Positions 26,465-36,034 of a DNA stretch of 64,000 bases are shown here, piece by piece; the stretch's first letter is position 1; every line of letters begins with the position of its first letter. This stretch comes from Francisella salimarina (lineage in GTDB: Bacteria > Pseudomonadota > Gammaproteobacteria > Francisellales > Francisellaceae): the NCBI RefSeq assembly GCF_007923265.1, contig NZ_VOJA01000005.1:1-64000 (forward strand), given 5' to 3'. The notes under the pieces were generated by a model. That model worked only from the letters and a program-made list of their open reading frames with translations. It was not told the origin of the DNA and searched no databases. Made by a program: the position numbers and the translations under genes.

Positions 26465-27997
26465 TTAATGCATTGCTGGAACAGCAGCGTCTTTAGGAGG
26501 TTCTTTTAGCAAAAATGGTACAATAGCTAGTAATAAGCTAAGAATACCTACAACATAAAAAGAATTGACATAACTCAATAAGCTACTTTGATGTAACACT
26601 TGTTGCTTTGCCATGGCCATCGCTTCGGTATTATTGGTTATTGGTAATGTGCTTGTCCAATTTTGAAAACTATCGTTCATATATGAAATATTCTGTGATA
26701 GTTCTTGATATGTCGTTTGTTGGTTTCTTGATATAAAAGTTGCTACAAAAGCAGTACCTACCGAACTACCAAAGTTCCTGAAAAAGTTGAATGATCCTGA
26801 CATATCGCCCATATCTTCATCAGCTACTCCAACGACAAGCACACTCATGAATGGAACGAAAAACATCATCATGCCTAGTCCTTGAATAGCAGTAGTTAAG
26901 ACTATATCAAATTCACTAGCTGTGGGTGAGAAACTTGCTTGCATTAGACAAGAGGCTCCGAATGTAAGCATTCCTAAGCTTATCGTTGTCCTAACTCCCA
27001 GTTTTTTCACTAAAAAGTTTTGTGTGATTACAGCACCAAAAATTGCGGCAACTCCTCTAGGAGCTGTTATGTAACCAGCTAAATCAACTGGGTAGCCATA
27101 TACTTGTTGTAGCATTGTTGGTAAGTACGCCATAGCAGCAGAAAATAATAGCACAAACATAAAGCATAAAAAGCATGCTAAAATAAAATTGAAATTCTTA
27201 AATATTCTGAATTTTACAACAGAAGAGTATATTAAACCTCTCCAGATAAAAAATCCTAATGAAACAATCGATATGCTTAAAAGTATAATCATCTCTATAG
27301 AAGAGAACCAACCATTGGTATTTCCATTATCTATGAAAAGTTCTAGGCATCCGACACCAAGAGCCATAAATCCAAAGCTAATGTAGTCAATTTTGATTTT
27401 TTTGATTTTTGTGGCTTCCATCATAAAGAAAATAATTATAAAAGCTACGACACATAAAGGAACGTTTACATAGAAGATCCATTCCCAAGACATATTTTCA
27501 CAAATAGCTCCACCAAGAACAGGCCCTATGATAGGTCCCATAACGATAACCATACTGTATACAGTCATCATTTTGTTGTATTCTTCATTTCTGAAGTTTG
27601 TAGAGATATATGTCTGTGCTACTGATGGTAGAAATGCTCCTCCCATACCCTGAAAAGCTCTAAATACAATCATTTCAGCTAGAGATGTTGATAGCCCACA
27701 CATGATTGATGAAATTCCGAAAATTACAGATGAAACTAAAGCTACACGCTTTATGCCATATTTCTCTATGATTAACCCTGATAATAATATAAAGATTGCT
27801 GCAGTAACAATATATACTGTAGTAACATCAGCAATAGTTTCAACGTTTGCACCGATTGCTCCCATGATTTGAGGTATGGCAACAGCTACAATTGTTAAGT
27901 CAACAATTTCAGCTAATGCTAACAAGCTTATTGCTAGTGCAACTATTGTTCTTTTCTGACTCCAGAAGCCGGTGTTTGCTGTATTATCAGTCTGCAT
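26465..27997 (-). CDS. emrB: EmrB-like MFS drug exporter (DHA2 family)
   Basis: A 510-residue proton-driven exporter with 14 predicted membrane segments. Recognisable parts are LAEIVDLTIVAVAIPQIMGA (helix 1, with the DHA2 aspartate), FRAFQGMGGAFLPSV, the motif C region YSMVIVMGPIIGPVLGGAIC and WEWIFYVNVPLC. It is first in a three-gene efflux operon and divergent from an AraC regulator. The pump's substrates cannot be inferred. Confidence 0.92.
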   Translation of the reverse strand: MQTDNTANTGFWSQKRTIVALAISLLALAEIVDLTIVAVAIPQIMGAIGANVETIADVTTVYIVTAAIFILLSGLIIEKYGIKRVALVSSVIFGISSIMCGLSTSLAEMIVFRAFQGMGGAFLPSVAQTYISTNFRNEEYNKMMTVYSMVIVMGPIIGPVLGGAICENMSWEWIFYVNVPLCVVAFIIIFFMMEATKIKKIKIDYISFGFMALGVGCLELFIDNGNTNGWFSSIEMIILLSISIVSLGFFIWRGLIYSSVVKFRIFKNFNFILACFLCFMFVLLFSAAMAYLPTMLQQVYGYPVDLAGYITAPRGVAAIFGAVITQNFLVKKLGVRTTISLGMLTFGASCLMQASFSPTASEFDIVLTTAIQGLGMMMFFVPFMSVLVVGVADEDMGDMSGSFNFFRNFGSSVGTAFVATFISRNQQTTYQELSQNISYMNDSFQNWTSTLPITNNTEAMAMAKQQVLHQSSLLSYVNSFYVVGILSLLLAIVPFLLKEPPKDAAVPAMH

Positions 27998-28035
27998 AAC
28001 CCTATTATTTTATAGTTAGAATCTTGTTAATATAC

Positions 28036-28052
28036 TATAGCTTTTAGCTATA
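28036..28052. promoter_or_regulatory. Candidate operator upstream of the efflux operon
   Basis: TATAGC and GCTATA form a 6-base inverted repeat around TTTTA, 39 bases before emrB and 92 bases before the AraC gene. Its position between divergent genes suggests a regulator site. The repeat is AT-rich and could be chance. Confidence 0.3.
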
Positions 28053-28143
28053 TTACTAAGGAATTTAATTTTACAGTTTATTTTATTGTAGAATTATTGC
28101 ACAATTTTAGTAATGTATTATAGCATTGTATGGACAATAAATA

Positions 28144-28962
28144 TTGAAAATTGGCCAAAATATTATTGATGAAGAAATATCAAATTATAGTCAATGGCTT
28201 GATGGGCCGTCAATAATTGCTATAAAGGGTGGCAATACTTCTGATAGTGAAAATAGAATAAGTAATCAAGAAACTGACTGGCATGAACATTCTCGAGGTA
28301 AAATATTTTGTATTGAATCTGGACTAGTACACGTAAGTACGCCTGATGGGTCATGGGTGCTCCCATCTAATAGGGCAGGTTGGATTCCACCTAGTACATC
28401 TCATAAAATTCGTATAAGTGGATTAGTAACTGGCTGGGTTATTTTTATACTACCTAGTATGTGTGAGGAAATGCCGAAAAGCTCTAGGGTTATTCCAATG
28501 AGTGAAGTACTTAGAGCACTTGCACTTAGAGCTACAGAATGGAATAAAAAACAAAAGTTAAAAGTAGATCAAGAATATATTACAAAGATTATTTGCAATG
28601 AAATTAGCTCTGCGCCGGAAGAGGCTCTTCACCTACCGATGCCAAAGACTGAAAGGGCTTTAAAAGTTGCTAATGCAATTATTGATAATCCATCAATAGC
28701 AACAAGTTTAGAGCAGTGGGCTTCATTTGGAGCAATGTCAGCTAGAACGTTAAGAAGAATCTTTTTATCTGAAACAGGTCTTAGTTTTTCACGTTGGCGC
28801 CAACAAGCTCAGCTAGCACGTGGATTAGATATGTTAGCTAGAGATATATCAGTTACTGAAGTTGCAGATTCACTTGGTTATGCATCACCTAGTAATTTTA
28901 TAGCTATGTTTCGTAAGGCTTTTGGAAAAACACCAAAGCAATACTTTTCTAAAGAAAATTAA
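28144..28962 (+). CDS. AraC-family transcriptional regulator
   Basis: A 272-residue regulator with an N-terminal cupin-type sensing domain (TDWHEHSRGKIFCIESG, then WVLPSNRAGWIPPSTSHKI). The C-terminal AraC DNA-binding domain has two helix-turn-helix units (FGAMSARTLRRIFLSETGLS and VTEVADSLGYASPSNFIAMF). The start appears to be TTG, because an ATG just upstream is out of frame and stops at once. It is divergent from the efflux operon and probably controls it. It converges with the acyl-CoA ligase gene nine bases away. Confidence 0.88.
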   Translation: MKIGQNIIDEEISNYSQWLDGPSIIAIKGGNTSDSENRISNQETDWHEHSRGKIFCIESGLVHVSTPDGSWVLPSNRAGWIPPSTSHKIRISGLVTGWVIFILPSMCEEMPKSSRVIPMSEVLRALALRATEWNKKQKLKVDQEYITKIICNEISSAPEEALHLPMPKTERALKVANAIIDNPSIATSLEQWASFGAMSARTLRRIFLSETGLSFSRWRQQAQLARGLDMLARDISVTEVADSLGYASPSNFIAMFRKAFGKTPKQYFSKEN

Positions 28963-28966
28963 TAAT

Positions 28967-28990
28967 GTCTTTTATAAAAAGTCTTTTTTT
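28967..28990 (+). terminator. Possible weak terminator after the AraC gene
   Basis: GTCTTTTATAAAAAGTC folds into a short AU-rich hairpin followed by seven T residues, overlapping the end of the acyl-CoA ligase gene on the other strand. The stem is weak, so the call is tentative. Confidence 0.35.
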
Positions 28991-30669
28991 AGTTTTTTGA
29001 TATCTATTTTACCTGTGTTGTTTTTTGGTAAAGTCTCGACAAAAATACATGATTTAGGGATTTTATAGCTAGCTAATTTTTCCTTACAGTGCTTTATAAT
29101 ATCATCTTCCGTTGCCTTAGAACCTTTTTCTAAAGATATAAAAGCGATTGCTCTTTCTCCAGAAACTTTAGAGTTAACACCTGTTACGGCAACTTCTTTT
29201 ATGTAATCTAGTTTTAGAATGCATATTTCAATTTCACGAGGATAAACATTAAATCCAGATACAATAATCATGTTTTTTATTCTATCTGATATGGTTAGGC
29301 GACCTTTTTTATCTATATAGCCAATATCACCCGTTTTTAACCAAGCATCAGCTGTAAAATATAGTTCATTATTCTGTTTATCATTCCAGAAACCATGACA
29401 TTTTTGAGGTCCTTTAAGCCAGATTTCTCCTTCTTTGTAGCATTCATCTATTTCTTGATTTGTCTCAATATCTCTGATGCTAAGTTCTGTGCCTGGGATA
29501 GGATAGCCGCATGTGCCAAAGTAATCATCTTCTGATTCATTAAACTTATTTAGGGCTATAGCTGGAGACATTTCTGTCATTCCATATCCCTCTTTGAGTT
29601 CTACACCAGTTTTATCTAGCCAGTGCAAGTATATCTTACGAGAAATAGGCATGCCTCCACTTAGTGAATACTGATATCTTGTCTTATTTATTTTTTCAAA
29701 GTCAGGATGTTCTAGCATAGCCATATAAAGAGTATTTAGGCCATTAAAAATAGTAAACTCATTTTTTGACATGGTTTTAATCAAATCTTTTATGTCTCTA
29801 GCATTAGGAATCAAAACATTCTTAGCTCCAGCAAAGAAAAAACACAATAAATTCGCACTCAAAGAGAATATATGATAGAGAGGTAAAGCTGTTATTATAA
29901 CTTGATCGGACATGTCCATATCATGTTTTACCCAAGCCCATACTTGTTGAATATTGGAGGCAAGATTATTGTGAGTTAATATTGCTCCCTTAGGCTTACC
30001 AGTAGTGCCACTTGAGTATTGTAAGCATAGTATATCTTCTTTATCTATATCTGGTTTTTTATATAGTTTTTTATTAGCCTTAATAGCTTTAGTAAATGGG
30101 ATAAAGATTTTTTTGTTATACTTTGGTTTATCTTTTATTAAGTTTTTTGATACGAAGCCAATAATTTGTTTTTTAGGGAATGGGTATAAATCAGCAATAT
30201 TTGTAACAATTATATTTTCTAATGAATTAATATTTAGCTTAGCTTTTTGAATGTGGTGCGCAAACATATCCATGACAATAGCTGCTTTAATATCACAATT
30301 ATTAAAAATTGATTCGAGCTCATCAGCTTTGTAAAGTGGATTAGTATTTACAAAAACAGCACCAATTTTGATACAAGCGAATAAACAAACTGTAAATTGC
30401 AAGCAATTAGGTAGTACAATAGCTACTCTATCTCCCTTTTCAATCTTTAAGTCATTTTGTAAGAAACTTGCTACTCTGGTAGCTAAGTCATCGAGCTTGG
30501 AGAATGATAAATTTACATCATGACATGAAACTGCGTCTCTATATGGAAATTGCATAATCGACTTTTCATACATATCAAGGATTGTAAATTGATTTTCTTG
30601 GATATTTGCTGGTGCATACTCTGGATAATTCGATATCCAAGTCTTGCTAGAAAAAGTACTCATAGTCAA
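28972..30669 (-). CDS. fadD: Long-chain fatty acid-CoA ligase (FadD-like)
   Basis: A 565-residue adenylate-forming enzyme that activates fatty acids to acyl-CoA. The AMP-binding motif YSSGTTGKPKGAILTHNN, the core GYGMTEMSPA, the ATP-binding LKTGDIGYIDKKGRLTISDR and the C-terminal catalytic lysine region PKNNTGKIDIKKL are all present in order. The length equals E. coli FadD within a few residues. No beta-oxidation genes are adjacent, so the pathway context is not visible. The exact substrate chain length is inferred only. Confidence 0.88.
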   Translation of the reverse strand: MTMSTFSSKTWISNYPEYAPANIQENQFTILDMYEKSIMQFPYRDAVSCHDVNLSFSKLDDLATRVASFLQNDLKIEKGDRVAIVLPNCLQFTVCLFACIKIGAVFVNTNPLYKADELESIFNNCDIKAAIVMDMFAHHIQKAKLNINSLENIIVTNIADLYPFPKKQIIGFVSKNLIKDKPKYNKKIFIPFTKAIKANKKLYKKPDIDKEDILCLQYSSGTTGKPKGAILTHNNLASNIQQVWAWVKHDMDMSDQVIITALPLYHIFSLSANLLCFFFAGAKNVLIPNARDIKDLIKTMSKNEFTIFNGLNTLYMAMLEHPDFEKINKTRYQYSLSGGMPISRKIYLHWLDKTGVELKEGYGMTEMSPAIALNKFNESEDDYFGTCGYPIPGTELSIRDIETNQEIDECYKEGEIWLKGPQKCHGFWNDKQNNELYFTADAWLKTGDIGYIDKKGRLTISDRIKNMIIVSGFNVYPREIEICILKLDYIKEVAVTGVNSKVSGERAIAFISLEKGSKATEDDIIKHCKEKLASYKIPKSCIFVETLPKNNTGKIDIKKLKKDFL

Positions 30670-30775
30670 TATTATTTCTAATGTGTTATTAGATATTCTA
30701 GCAAAAATAGAACGTTTTGAAATGATTTTAAGAAATTAAATCCATGAAGGAATATAAGTATGTGAGTGATTATCG

Positions 30776-32257
30776 TTATTTTTGTTTAATTACAACGCTA
30801 GGAGCATCTGCTCTATGATCGTCAGTTACATCTATTTTTTTAATATATCTATTAAGTAGAGGTGTTAAAATAACCATTATAATAGTAACTATTAATATAC
30901 ATATAGCAACATATCCAAATACAGATGTATAAGTATCTAAGCTTTGTTGACTAGTGATATTGTTATCAAATAGAGGTAAAGCTATAAATGATCCGATATA
31001 TGAAGCTAAATAAGAAGCTACCATTGTTGCAAGGAACCAGAATCCCATAACAAAGCCTGATATCGCTGCAGGACATAGTTCTGCAACCATAGCTAATCCT
31101 AGACCAGATATTAATAGTTCTCCAAGAGATGAGGAGGCATAAGTTAGAATTAGCCAGTATCCTGAAATAATCCCATTTGTAGCAAAATATTTTGTGCAAT
31201 AAAGGATAGCATAGGAAACAAACATAAGAGCTATACCAATACTGAATTTAGTTGCATGAGTCATTTTGCTTTTCTTATATAAAATAGCAAGAATCGGAGA
31301 CAGTAGCATCAACCAAAGAGGGTTTAAGAACTGGTATTGTGCGGCTGGTACATGCCATCCAAATATAGATAGGTCAACATTGTGTAGTGCAAAAAATGTT
31401 AGAGTTGTTGGCATCTGGAAGTACAATGCATAGAAGAATATTGCTTCAATAATTAGTACTAATGCAACTAACATTCTATTTCTTTCGTATGGATTGAGTT
31501 TTATCGCTACTTCTAAAAAATAAATAGTAGCAACAATAACAACAATAGCTGTTATTGTGATACATAATCCAGTGTTCGGAAGAATATTTGCTATGAAAAT
31601 TATAGATATGATGCTTCCAATTATTACATATGCTGCATGAGTAATGTTTAGAGGTTTTTTACCTGGCTCTGATCCTAAGTCTTCAAGATGTTTGAAGAAC
31701 ATAATAAAACCTAGTATGCCTATAAGCAAACCAACACCACAAATTATAAAAGCTTCTGTGTATCCATAGGCCTGAGATATTATAGGGGTTAAGGCCATAC
31801 ACAAAAGACCACCCATATTGATAGCAAGGTAGTAAAGTGTCATAGCACTATTTAAACGACCATCACCCTTATCAAACATTTTTGATATTAAAGAAGAAGG
31901 GTTCGCTTTAAATAGAGAGTTACCAACAATAATACCTGCAAATATGTAGTATATTGATTTTTCATTAGCAAAAATGAAGCTTAGGTAAGATAAACAAAGG
32001 ATCACCGCCCCAATAAGTATTGTACGTTTTGTTCCAAGAACTTTATCACCAATAATGCCACCAACCCATATAAATCCATATGTAAAAGCAAAAAAAGACC
32101 CCATTAGGTAAATAGTTTCTAATTCGCTAAGATGTAACTGTTGGGTGAAATATAATGCGATAATCGCCTGAAAACCGTAGAAACCAAATCTTTCCCAGAA
32201 CTCAATTGCCCAAACTATCCAAAAAGGACGAGATAAGGTATGATAATTTTTATCCAT
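30776..32257 (-). CDS. POT-family proton-dependent peptide transporter
   Basis: A 493-residue di/tripeptide symporter with 14 predicted membrane segments. Helix 1 holds the proton-coupling motif as EFWERFGFYGFQA, matching ExxERFxYYG apart from one F for Y. The PTR2 signature region FIWVGGIIGDKVLGTKRTIL and the helix-10 WLILTYASSSLGELLISGLG follow. The open frame begins 66 bases further upstream, but AGGG precedes the ATG at 32257 and gives a normal N-terminus. It is transcribed alone, downstream of rsmE on the same strand. Confidence 0.92.
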   Translation of the reverse strand: MDKNYHTLSRPFWIVWAIEFWERFGFYGFQAIIALYFTQQLHLSELETIYLMGSFFAFTYGFIWVGGIIGDKVLGTKRTILIGAVILCLSYLSFIFANEKSIYYIFAGIIVGNSLFKANPSSLISKMFDKGDGRLNSAMTLYYLAINMGGLLCMALTPIISQAYGYTEAFIICGVGLLIGILGFIMFFKHLEDLGSEPGKKPLNITHAAYVIIGSIISIIFIANILPNTGLCITITAIVVIVATIYFLEVAIKLNPYERNRMLVALVLIIEAIFFYALYFQMPTTLTFFALHNVDLSIFGWHVPAAQYQFLNPLWLMLLSPILAILYKKSKMTHATKFSIGIALMFVSYAILYCTKYFATNGIISGYWLILTYASSSLGELLISGLGLAMVAELCPAAISGFVMGFWFLATMVASYLASYIGSFIALPLFDNNITSQQSLDTYTSVFGYVAICILIVTIIMVILTPLLNRYIKKIDVTDDHRADAPSVVIKQK

Positions 32258-32345
32258 GAATGTACCCTGAAAATTAACAGTATTTAGATACTTAATTAAA
32301 TCATTACAACAGATGTTTTGCAATAATTATATGTCAGGCATTATA

Positions 32346-33071
32346 CTATTTGATGAAGTTGATTATTGAAAGAATATTTATTGGGGCAGTCTCTGCTTTG
32401 AGTATTCTTTTACCTAAATTTATAGTATTGAAATTCTTAATCTTAAAAAAATCCATTTCTTTACTACTGAAACCGCCCTCAGGACCTATGAAAATATTAA
32501 ATTTATCGTTGTCTTTGACAATGCTCTCAAAGTTTTTAGGGGTATCTGAATATGGGCAAAGAGTCAAATTAATATAATTATCTGGTAGTTGTATAGTCTT
32601 AAGTTCAGTAGGGTGGTGTATTTTGGGTACAAAGACTCTACCGCATTGTTCTGCTGCAGCTATAGCTATTTTGTTCCAACGATCTAACTTTTTATCAAAA
32701 CCTTTCTTATCAAATTTGTGGTTTGTAAACTCTGTGATAATCGGATAAATATTATCTATACCGAGTTCAGTAGCTTTTTGTACAATAAGATCAAAGTTTT
32801 CATTTTTGACAATAGCTTGATAGATATTGGTAATGTAGTCATTTTCATTATGGATTTCTTTTTTTTCTAATACTTGTAATGCTATATTTTTATTAGTTAT
32901 ATCAATGATTTTTGTTTTGTATTGCAAGCCATCACTATTATTAAATAACTCTACAGAATCTGATTTTTTGAGTCTTAATACATTTTTGAAATAGTTGTAA
33001 TATTCACCAGTGATTGAGATATGCATTGTTTTTGTTGAAATTTCTGCAAAAAAGCCTCGAATAGTTCTCAT
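32346..33071 (-). CDS. rsmE: 16S rRNA (uracil-1498-N3)-methyltransferase RsmE
   Basis: A 241-residue SPOUT methyltransferase that modifies U1498 of 16S rRNA. The N-terminal PUA-like domain begins MRTIRGFFAEI. The C-terminal knot contains KATELGIDNIYPIITEF, the SAM-binding FIGPEGGFSSKEMDFF and the final LGKRILKAETAPI. The length is standard. It is divergent from the DUF445 gene. Confidence 0.95.
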   Translation of the reverse strand: MRTIRGFFAEISTKTMHISITGEYYNYFKNVLRLKKSDSVELFNNSDGLQYKTKIIDITNKNIALQVLEKKEIHNENDYITNIYQAIVKNENFDLIVQKATELGIDNIYPIITEFTNHKFDKKGFDKKLDRWNKIAIAAAEQCGRVFVPKIHHPTELKTIQLPDNYINLTLCPYSDTPKNFESIVKDNDKFNIFIGPEGGFSSKEMDFFKIKNFNTINLGKRILKAETAPINILSIINFIK

Positions 33072-33140
33072 AAAGTTAAAATTTGATAGAATACTGTTCT
33101 TATTATAAATTCTAAATCATTTAAAGAGTAGGGTATATTT

Positions 33141-33827
33141 ATGGGTATTTTTAATAAAAGTTTTGTTACTAATATTGTTGCTGTGATATTGGCAGTAGCA
33201 GGGTGGTACTTTGCTGAGCAGCATATTAAGAATATAGGCTTTTATGCTTTGTCAGGAGCATTAACTAATTGGATAGCGATATATATGCTTTTTGAAAAAA
33301 TACCGTTTCTATACGGCTCAGGAATAATTCCCAATAAGTTTGAAAGCTTTAAAAAAGCCATAAAAAAGATGATTATGGAGCAATTTTTCTCTCAAGATAA
33401 TTTGAGTAAATTTCTTAGTAATAATGATATAAAAAAGTATATTGCAGATAATATAGCCGCAAAAATTGATTATAACAAGATTTTTGATAGTTTCGTTGAT
33501 ATGCTAATGAGTAGTAAATATGGTTCAATGATTGATATGTTCTTGGGTGGTAAAGATGCCCTAGAAGGCTTGCGTGAGCCATTTATAAATAAGCTAGATG
33601 CTAAGATTATTAACCTTTTAGATGAGATAGATATTGATACTAATAAAATTTCTCAAAAAGCATCTGAGAAAATAGAAAAACTTATTGATAGTAGACTAGA
33701 TGAGTTAACGCCGTTAATGGTAAAAGAAATAATTCAACGAATAATTCGTGAACATTTAGGCTGGTTAGTTGTTTGGGGCGGAGTTTTTGGCGGTATAATA
33801 GGATTAGTAGCTAGCTTTATTGCTTAG
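33141..33827 (+). CDS. DUF445-family membrane protein
   Basis: A 228-residue protein with a hydrophobic N-terminal pair of helices, ending SGALTNWIAIYMLFEKIP. This is the characteristic ALTNW(I/L)A-x-x-MLF motif of DUF445/YheB-type proteins. A long helical soluble part and a C-terminal membrane segment (VVWGGVFGGIIGLVASFIA) follow. The function is unknown for the family. AGAGTAGGG precedes the start. Its end overlaps the Mla-like auxiliary gene by 11 bases on the opposite strand. Confidence 0.85.
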   Translation: MGIFNKSFVTNIVAVILAVAGWYFAEQHIKNIGFYALSGALTNWIAIYMLFEKIPFLYGSGIIPNKFESFKKAIKKMIMEQFFSQDNLSKFLSNNDIKKYIADNIAAKIDYNKIFDSFVDMLMSSKYGSMIDMFLGGKDALEGLREPFINKLDAKIINLLDEIDIDTNKISQKASEKIEKLIDSRLDELTPLMVKEIIQRIIREHLGWLVVWGGVFGGIIGLVASFIA

Positions 33828-34518
33828 TTGCTAGTAAGGCTTGGATATTATTAGGCATAGTTTTTTGTCGTTTCTCAATTTGCTTGTTTTTATGTTTTTC
33901 TTTTTCAAGGTTTTCTAATAACCAAGGTTTTAATTGAGAGAATATATGAACTAAAGCTTTATTTGTCATTTCAGCATAACTATCAGGAGTTATGTTATCA
34001 CTATCAATTTTATGATGATACTTTATAGTCTTTATATCTGTATAGCCCGTTCTTTCATTTTTTAAATAGAAAGTAATATAGAAGAAGAATTGTTTATTGT
34101 CTAAATCTAGTATAGGACCATAAGTGGTGGTTCCGGATAACGTGAACTCTTGTCTAATATTTATATCTTGGAAAGCAAGATTCTTGACAATATTATTATC
34201 TAAAATATATTCAAATGTAGCAACTGTAAGCATTTTTGATACAGGTAAAGCCCACTCACTATTTTTAAAGGTGTATAAACGATTACCCTTGATATAGAAC
34301 ATCTGTGTTGATTTAGATGCTTGAGTTTGGATGTTATAGATAAGTAAAGTTGTATTTATATAAGCATCACCGGTATCAGGAAGCTTTTTTGACTCCATCT
34401 CTTGATTATAAATTACATATTGTTTTTGTGCAGGTAATTCTAAAGGGTCACCAAATATCGAAAAAGCAAGCAATTGAAAGGGTAAAAGTATAGTAAATAA
34501 TATTATATATTTTTTCAT
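33817..34518 (-). CDS. Mla/Pqi-type transport auxiliary protein (PqiC-like), periplasmic
   Basis: A 233-residue exported protein that is last in the MCE transporter operon. The signal peptide MKKYIILFTILLPFQLLA has no lipobox cysteine, so the protein is not a lipoprotein, unlike E. coli PqiC. KQYVIYN near the mature start and the beta-rich middle fit the ABC transport auxiliary (DUF330) family, but only loosely. The C-terminus is lysine-rich and helical. GAGGA precedes the ATG at 34518, inside the end of the MCE gene. I am confident of the context and only moderately of the family. Confidence 0.65.
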   Translation of the reverse strand: MKKYIILFTILLPFQLLAFSIFGDPLELPAQKQYVIYNQEMESKKLPDTGDAYINTTLLIYNIQTQASKSTQMFYIKGNRLYTFKNSEWALPVSKMLTVATFEYILDNNIVKNLAFQDINIRQEFTLSGTTTYGPILDLDNKQFFFYITFYLKNERTGYTDIKTIKYHHKIDSDNITPDSYAEMTNKALVHIFSQLKPWLLENLEKEKHKNKQIEKRQKTMPNNIQALLATKQ

Positions 34519-34522
34519 TATT

Positions 34523-35254
34523 CTAATCCTCATCCTTATGGGTTACACCTCTAACAATTGTCGAAGGATCATATTCCAAAACACTAACTACATTATTAAG
34601 TCTAGTTAGAGTTTCTTGTCCTTCGATCATTGTTTCATTAAAGTTCATAAGAGTTCTATTGAAATATATTGATGAATTACTTAGATTGTATAGAAGAATG
34701 TTCAAACTATCTGCAAATTCGTTGAATCTTTGAATATTTTCCTTAGACATCATCTTATTAAACTTACTAGAGATCTCTTCTAGAGATCCAGCAATGCCAT
34801 TGACTTTACCTAAAATAGTTTCAAGCTGTGATGGCTTTGATTTTATTTCTGGTATTTGACCTTTTCTTAAGTCAATTAAATCCAAGCTAGTGTTTTTCTC
34901 TGAAATGTTTAGTGAAAGCTCAACCTTAGATTGGCCTGTGATACCTACACTTTGTAGAGTTGCTACAGTCTGTTTATATATAGGAATTTGACTATTTATT
35001 TTCATGTAAACACTAACAAGTTTAGGGTTTTCTTTATTTATTGAAATATCAGATACTTTACCGATATTAAACCCCTTGTATGAGACATCAGAACCTATAT
35101 TTAGTCCAGAAATACTTTTGAAGTTTGTGACAAATGTGGTGGTATCTTGGTTTTTAAAACCTCCTGATAGAAAAAAACCTATAAACACCATTACGAATAC
35201 CATAAAAATCACAAATAGTCCTGCAATTAGGTTTTTTATACTATTTTCATTCAT
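34523..35254 (-). CDS. mlaD: MlaD-like MCE-domain protein
   Basis: A 243-residue protein with one N-terminal membrane anchor (about 8-30) and an MCE domain beginning TTFVTNFKSISGLNIGSDVS with YKGFNIGKVSDISI. A helical C-terminal region follows that would form the hexameric pore needle in MlaD homologues. It is the periplasmic substrate-binding ring of a phospholipid ABC transporter. It lies nine bases after the ATPase gene. Confidence 0.88.
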   Translation of the reverse strand: MNENSIKNLIAGLFVIFMVFVMVFIGFFLSGGFKNQDTTTFVTNFKSISGLNIGSDVSYKGFNIGKVSDISINKENPKLVSVYMKINSQIPIYKQTVATLQSVGITGQSKVELSLNISEKNTSLDLIDLRKGQIPEIKSKPSQLETILGKVNGIAGSLEEISSKFNKMMSKENIQRFNEFADSLNILLYNLSNSSIYFNRTLMNFNETMIEGQETLTRLNNVVSVLEYDPSTIVRGVTHKDED

Positions 35255-35263
35255 TATAAGCTC

Positions 35264-36025
35264 CTAATACTTACCATCATTATGTGAGTCAAAAAACTTT
35301 CTGATACTTTCATATTGAGTTTGTTGTGATACAAACTCAACAGTATCATGAAGCATAATCTTTTTTTCATCCATGTATATAATATCATCAACAATATGCC
35401 AAATAGTGTTTAAATCGTGAGTAATCATCACAACAGACATCTTAAGCTCTTCTTTTAGATATAAAATAAGATCATCCATAGCCCTAGCAGAATATGGATC
35501 TAGACCCGCATTCGGCTCATCCAAAAATACAACCTTGGGATCTAGTACTATAGTTCTAGCTAGAGCGACTCTTTTGAGCATACCACCACTTATTTCTGAC
35601 GGATATTTATGGAATGCTTCTTCTTTTAATCCTACCATCTTTAATTTGATAATAGCTATATCAGTTAAAATATCTAATGGGAGGTTTGTATGTTGTTTAA
35701 GTGGAAATATTACATTTTGTAAGTTTGTTAAAGATGAAAAGAGGGCACAATGTTGAAACATCATACTCATTGTGCTGGATATTGCTTTACGCTTAATCGG
35801 ATTGTCTGCTAGTTTTGAGATCTCTTGACCTAACAAAAAAATCTTGCCAGAGTATATTGGTTGCAACATTAAAATTTCTCGCATTAAGGTCGTCTTACCA
35901 CAACCGCTAGCACCGATAATACAGCTAATTTTTTCGAAGTGGATATCTAAGTTTAAATCTTTATGAATCCATTCCTTACCAAATTTTGTACTCAAATCTC
36001 TCACTTGAATTAGGCTTTCATTCAT
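35264..36025 (-). CDS. mlaF: MlaF-like ABC transporter ATPase
   Basis: A 253-residue ABC ATPase. Walker A is GASGCGKTTL, the Q loop lies in MMFQHCALFSSL, the signature is EISGGMLKRVALAR (GG rather than GQ, typical of Mla/Mce ATPases) and Walker B is VVFLDEPNAGLDP. The switch histidine is in MITHDLNT. It powers the permease encoded immediately upstream, with nine bases between the genes. Confidence 0.93.
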   Translation of the reverse strand: MNESLIQVRDLSTKFGKEWIHKDLNLDIHFEKISCIIGASGCGKTTLMREILMLQPIYSGKIFLLGQEISKLADNPIKRKAISSTMSMMFQHCALFSSLTNLQNVIFPLKQHTNLPLDILTDIAIIKLKMVGLKEEAFHKYPSEISGGMLKRVALARTIVLDPKVVFLDEPNAGLDPYSARAMDDLILYLKEELKMSVVMITHDLNTIWHIVDDIIYMDEKKIMLHDTVEFVSQQTQYESIRKFFDSHNDGKY

Positions 36026-36034
36026 CTTTTTCTC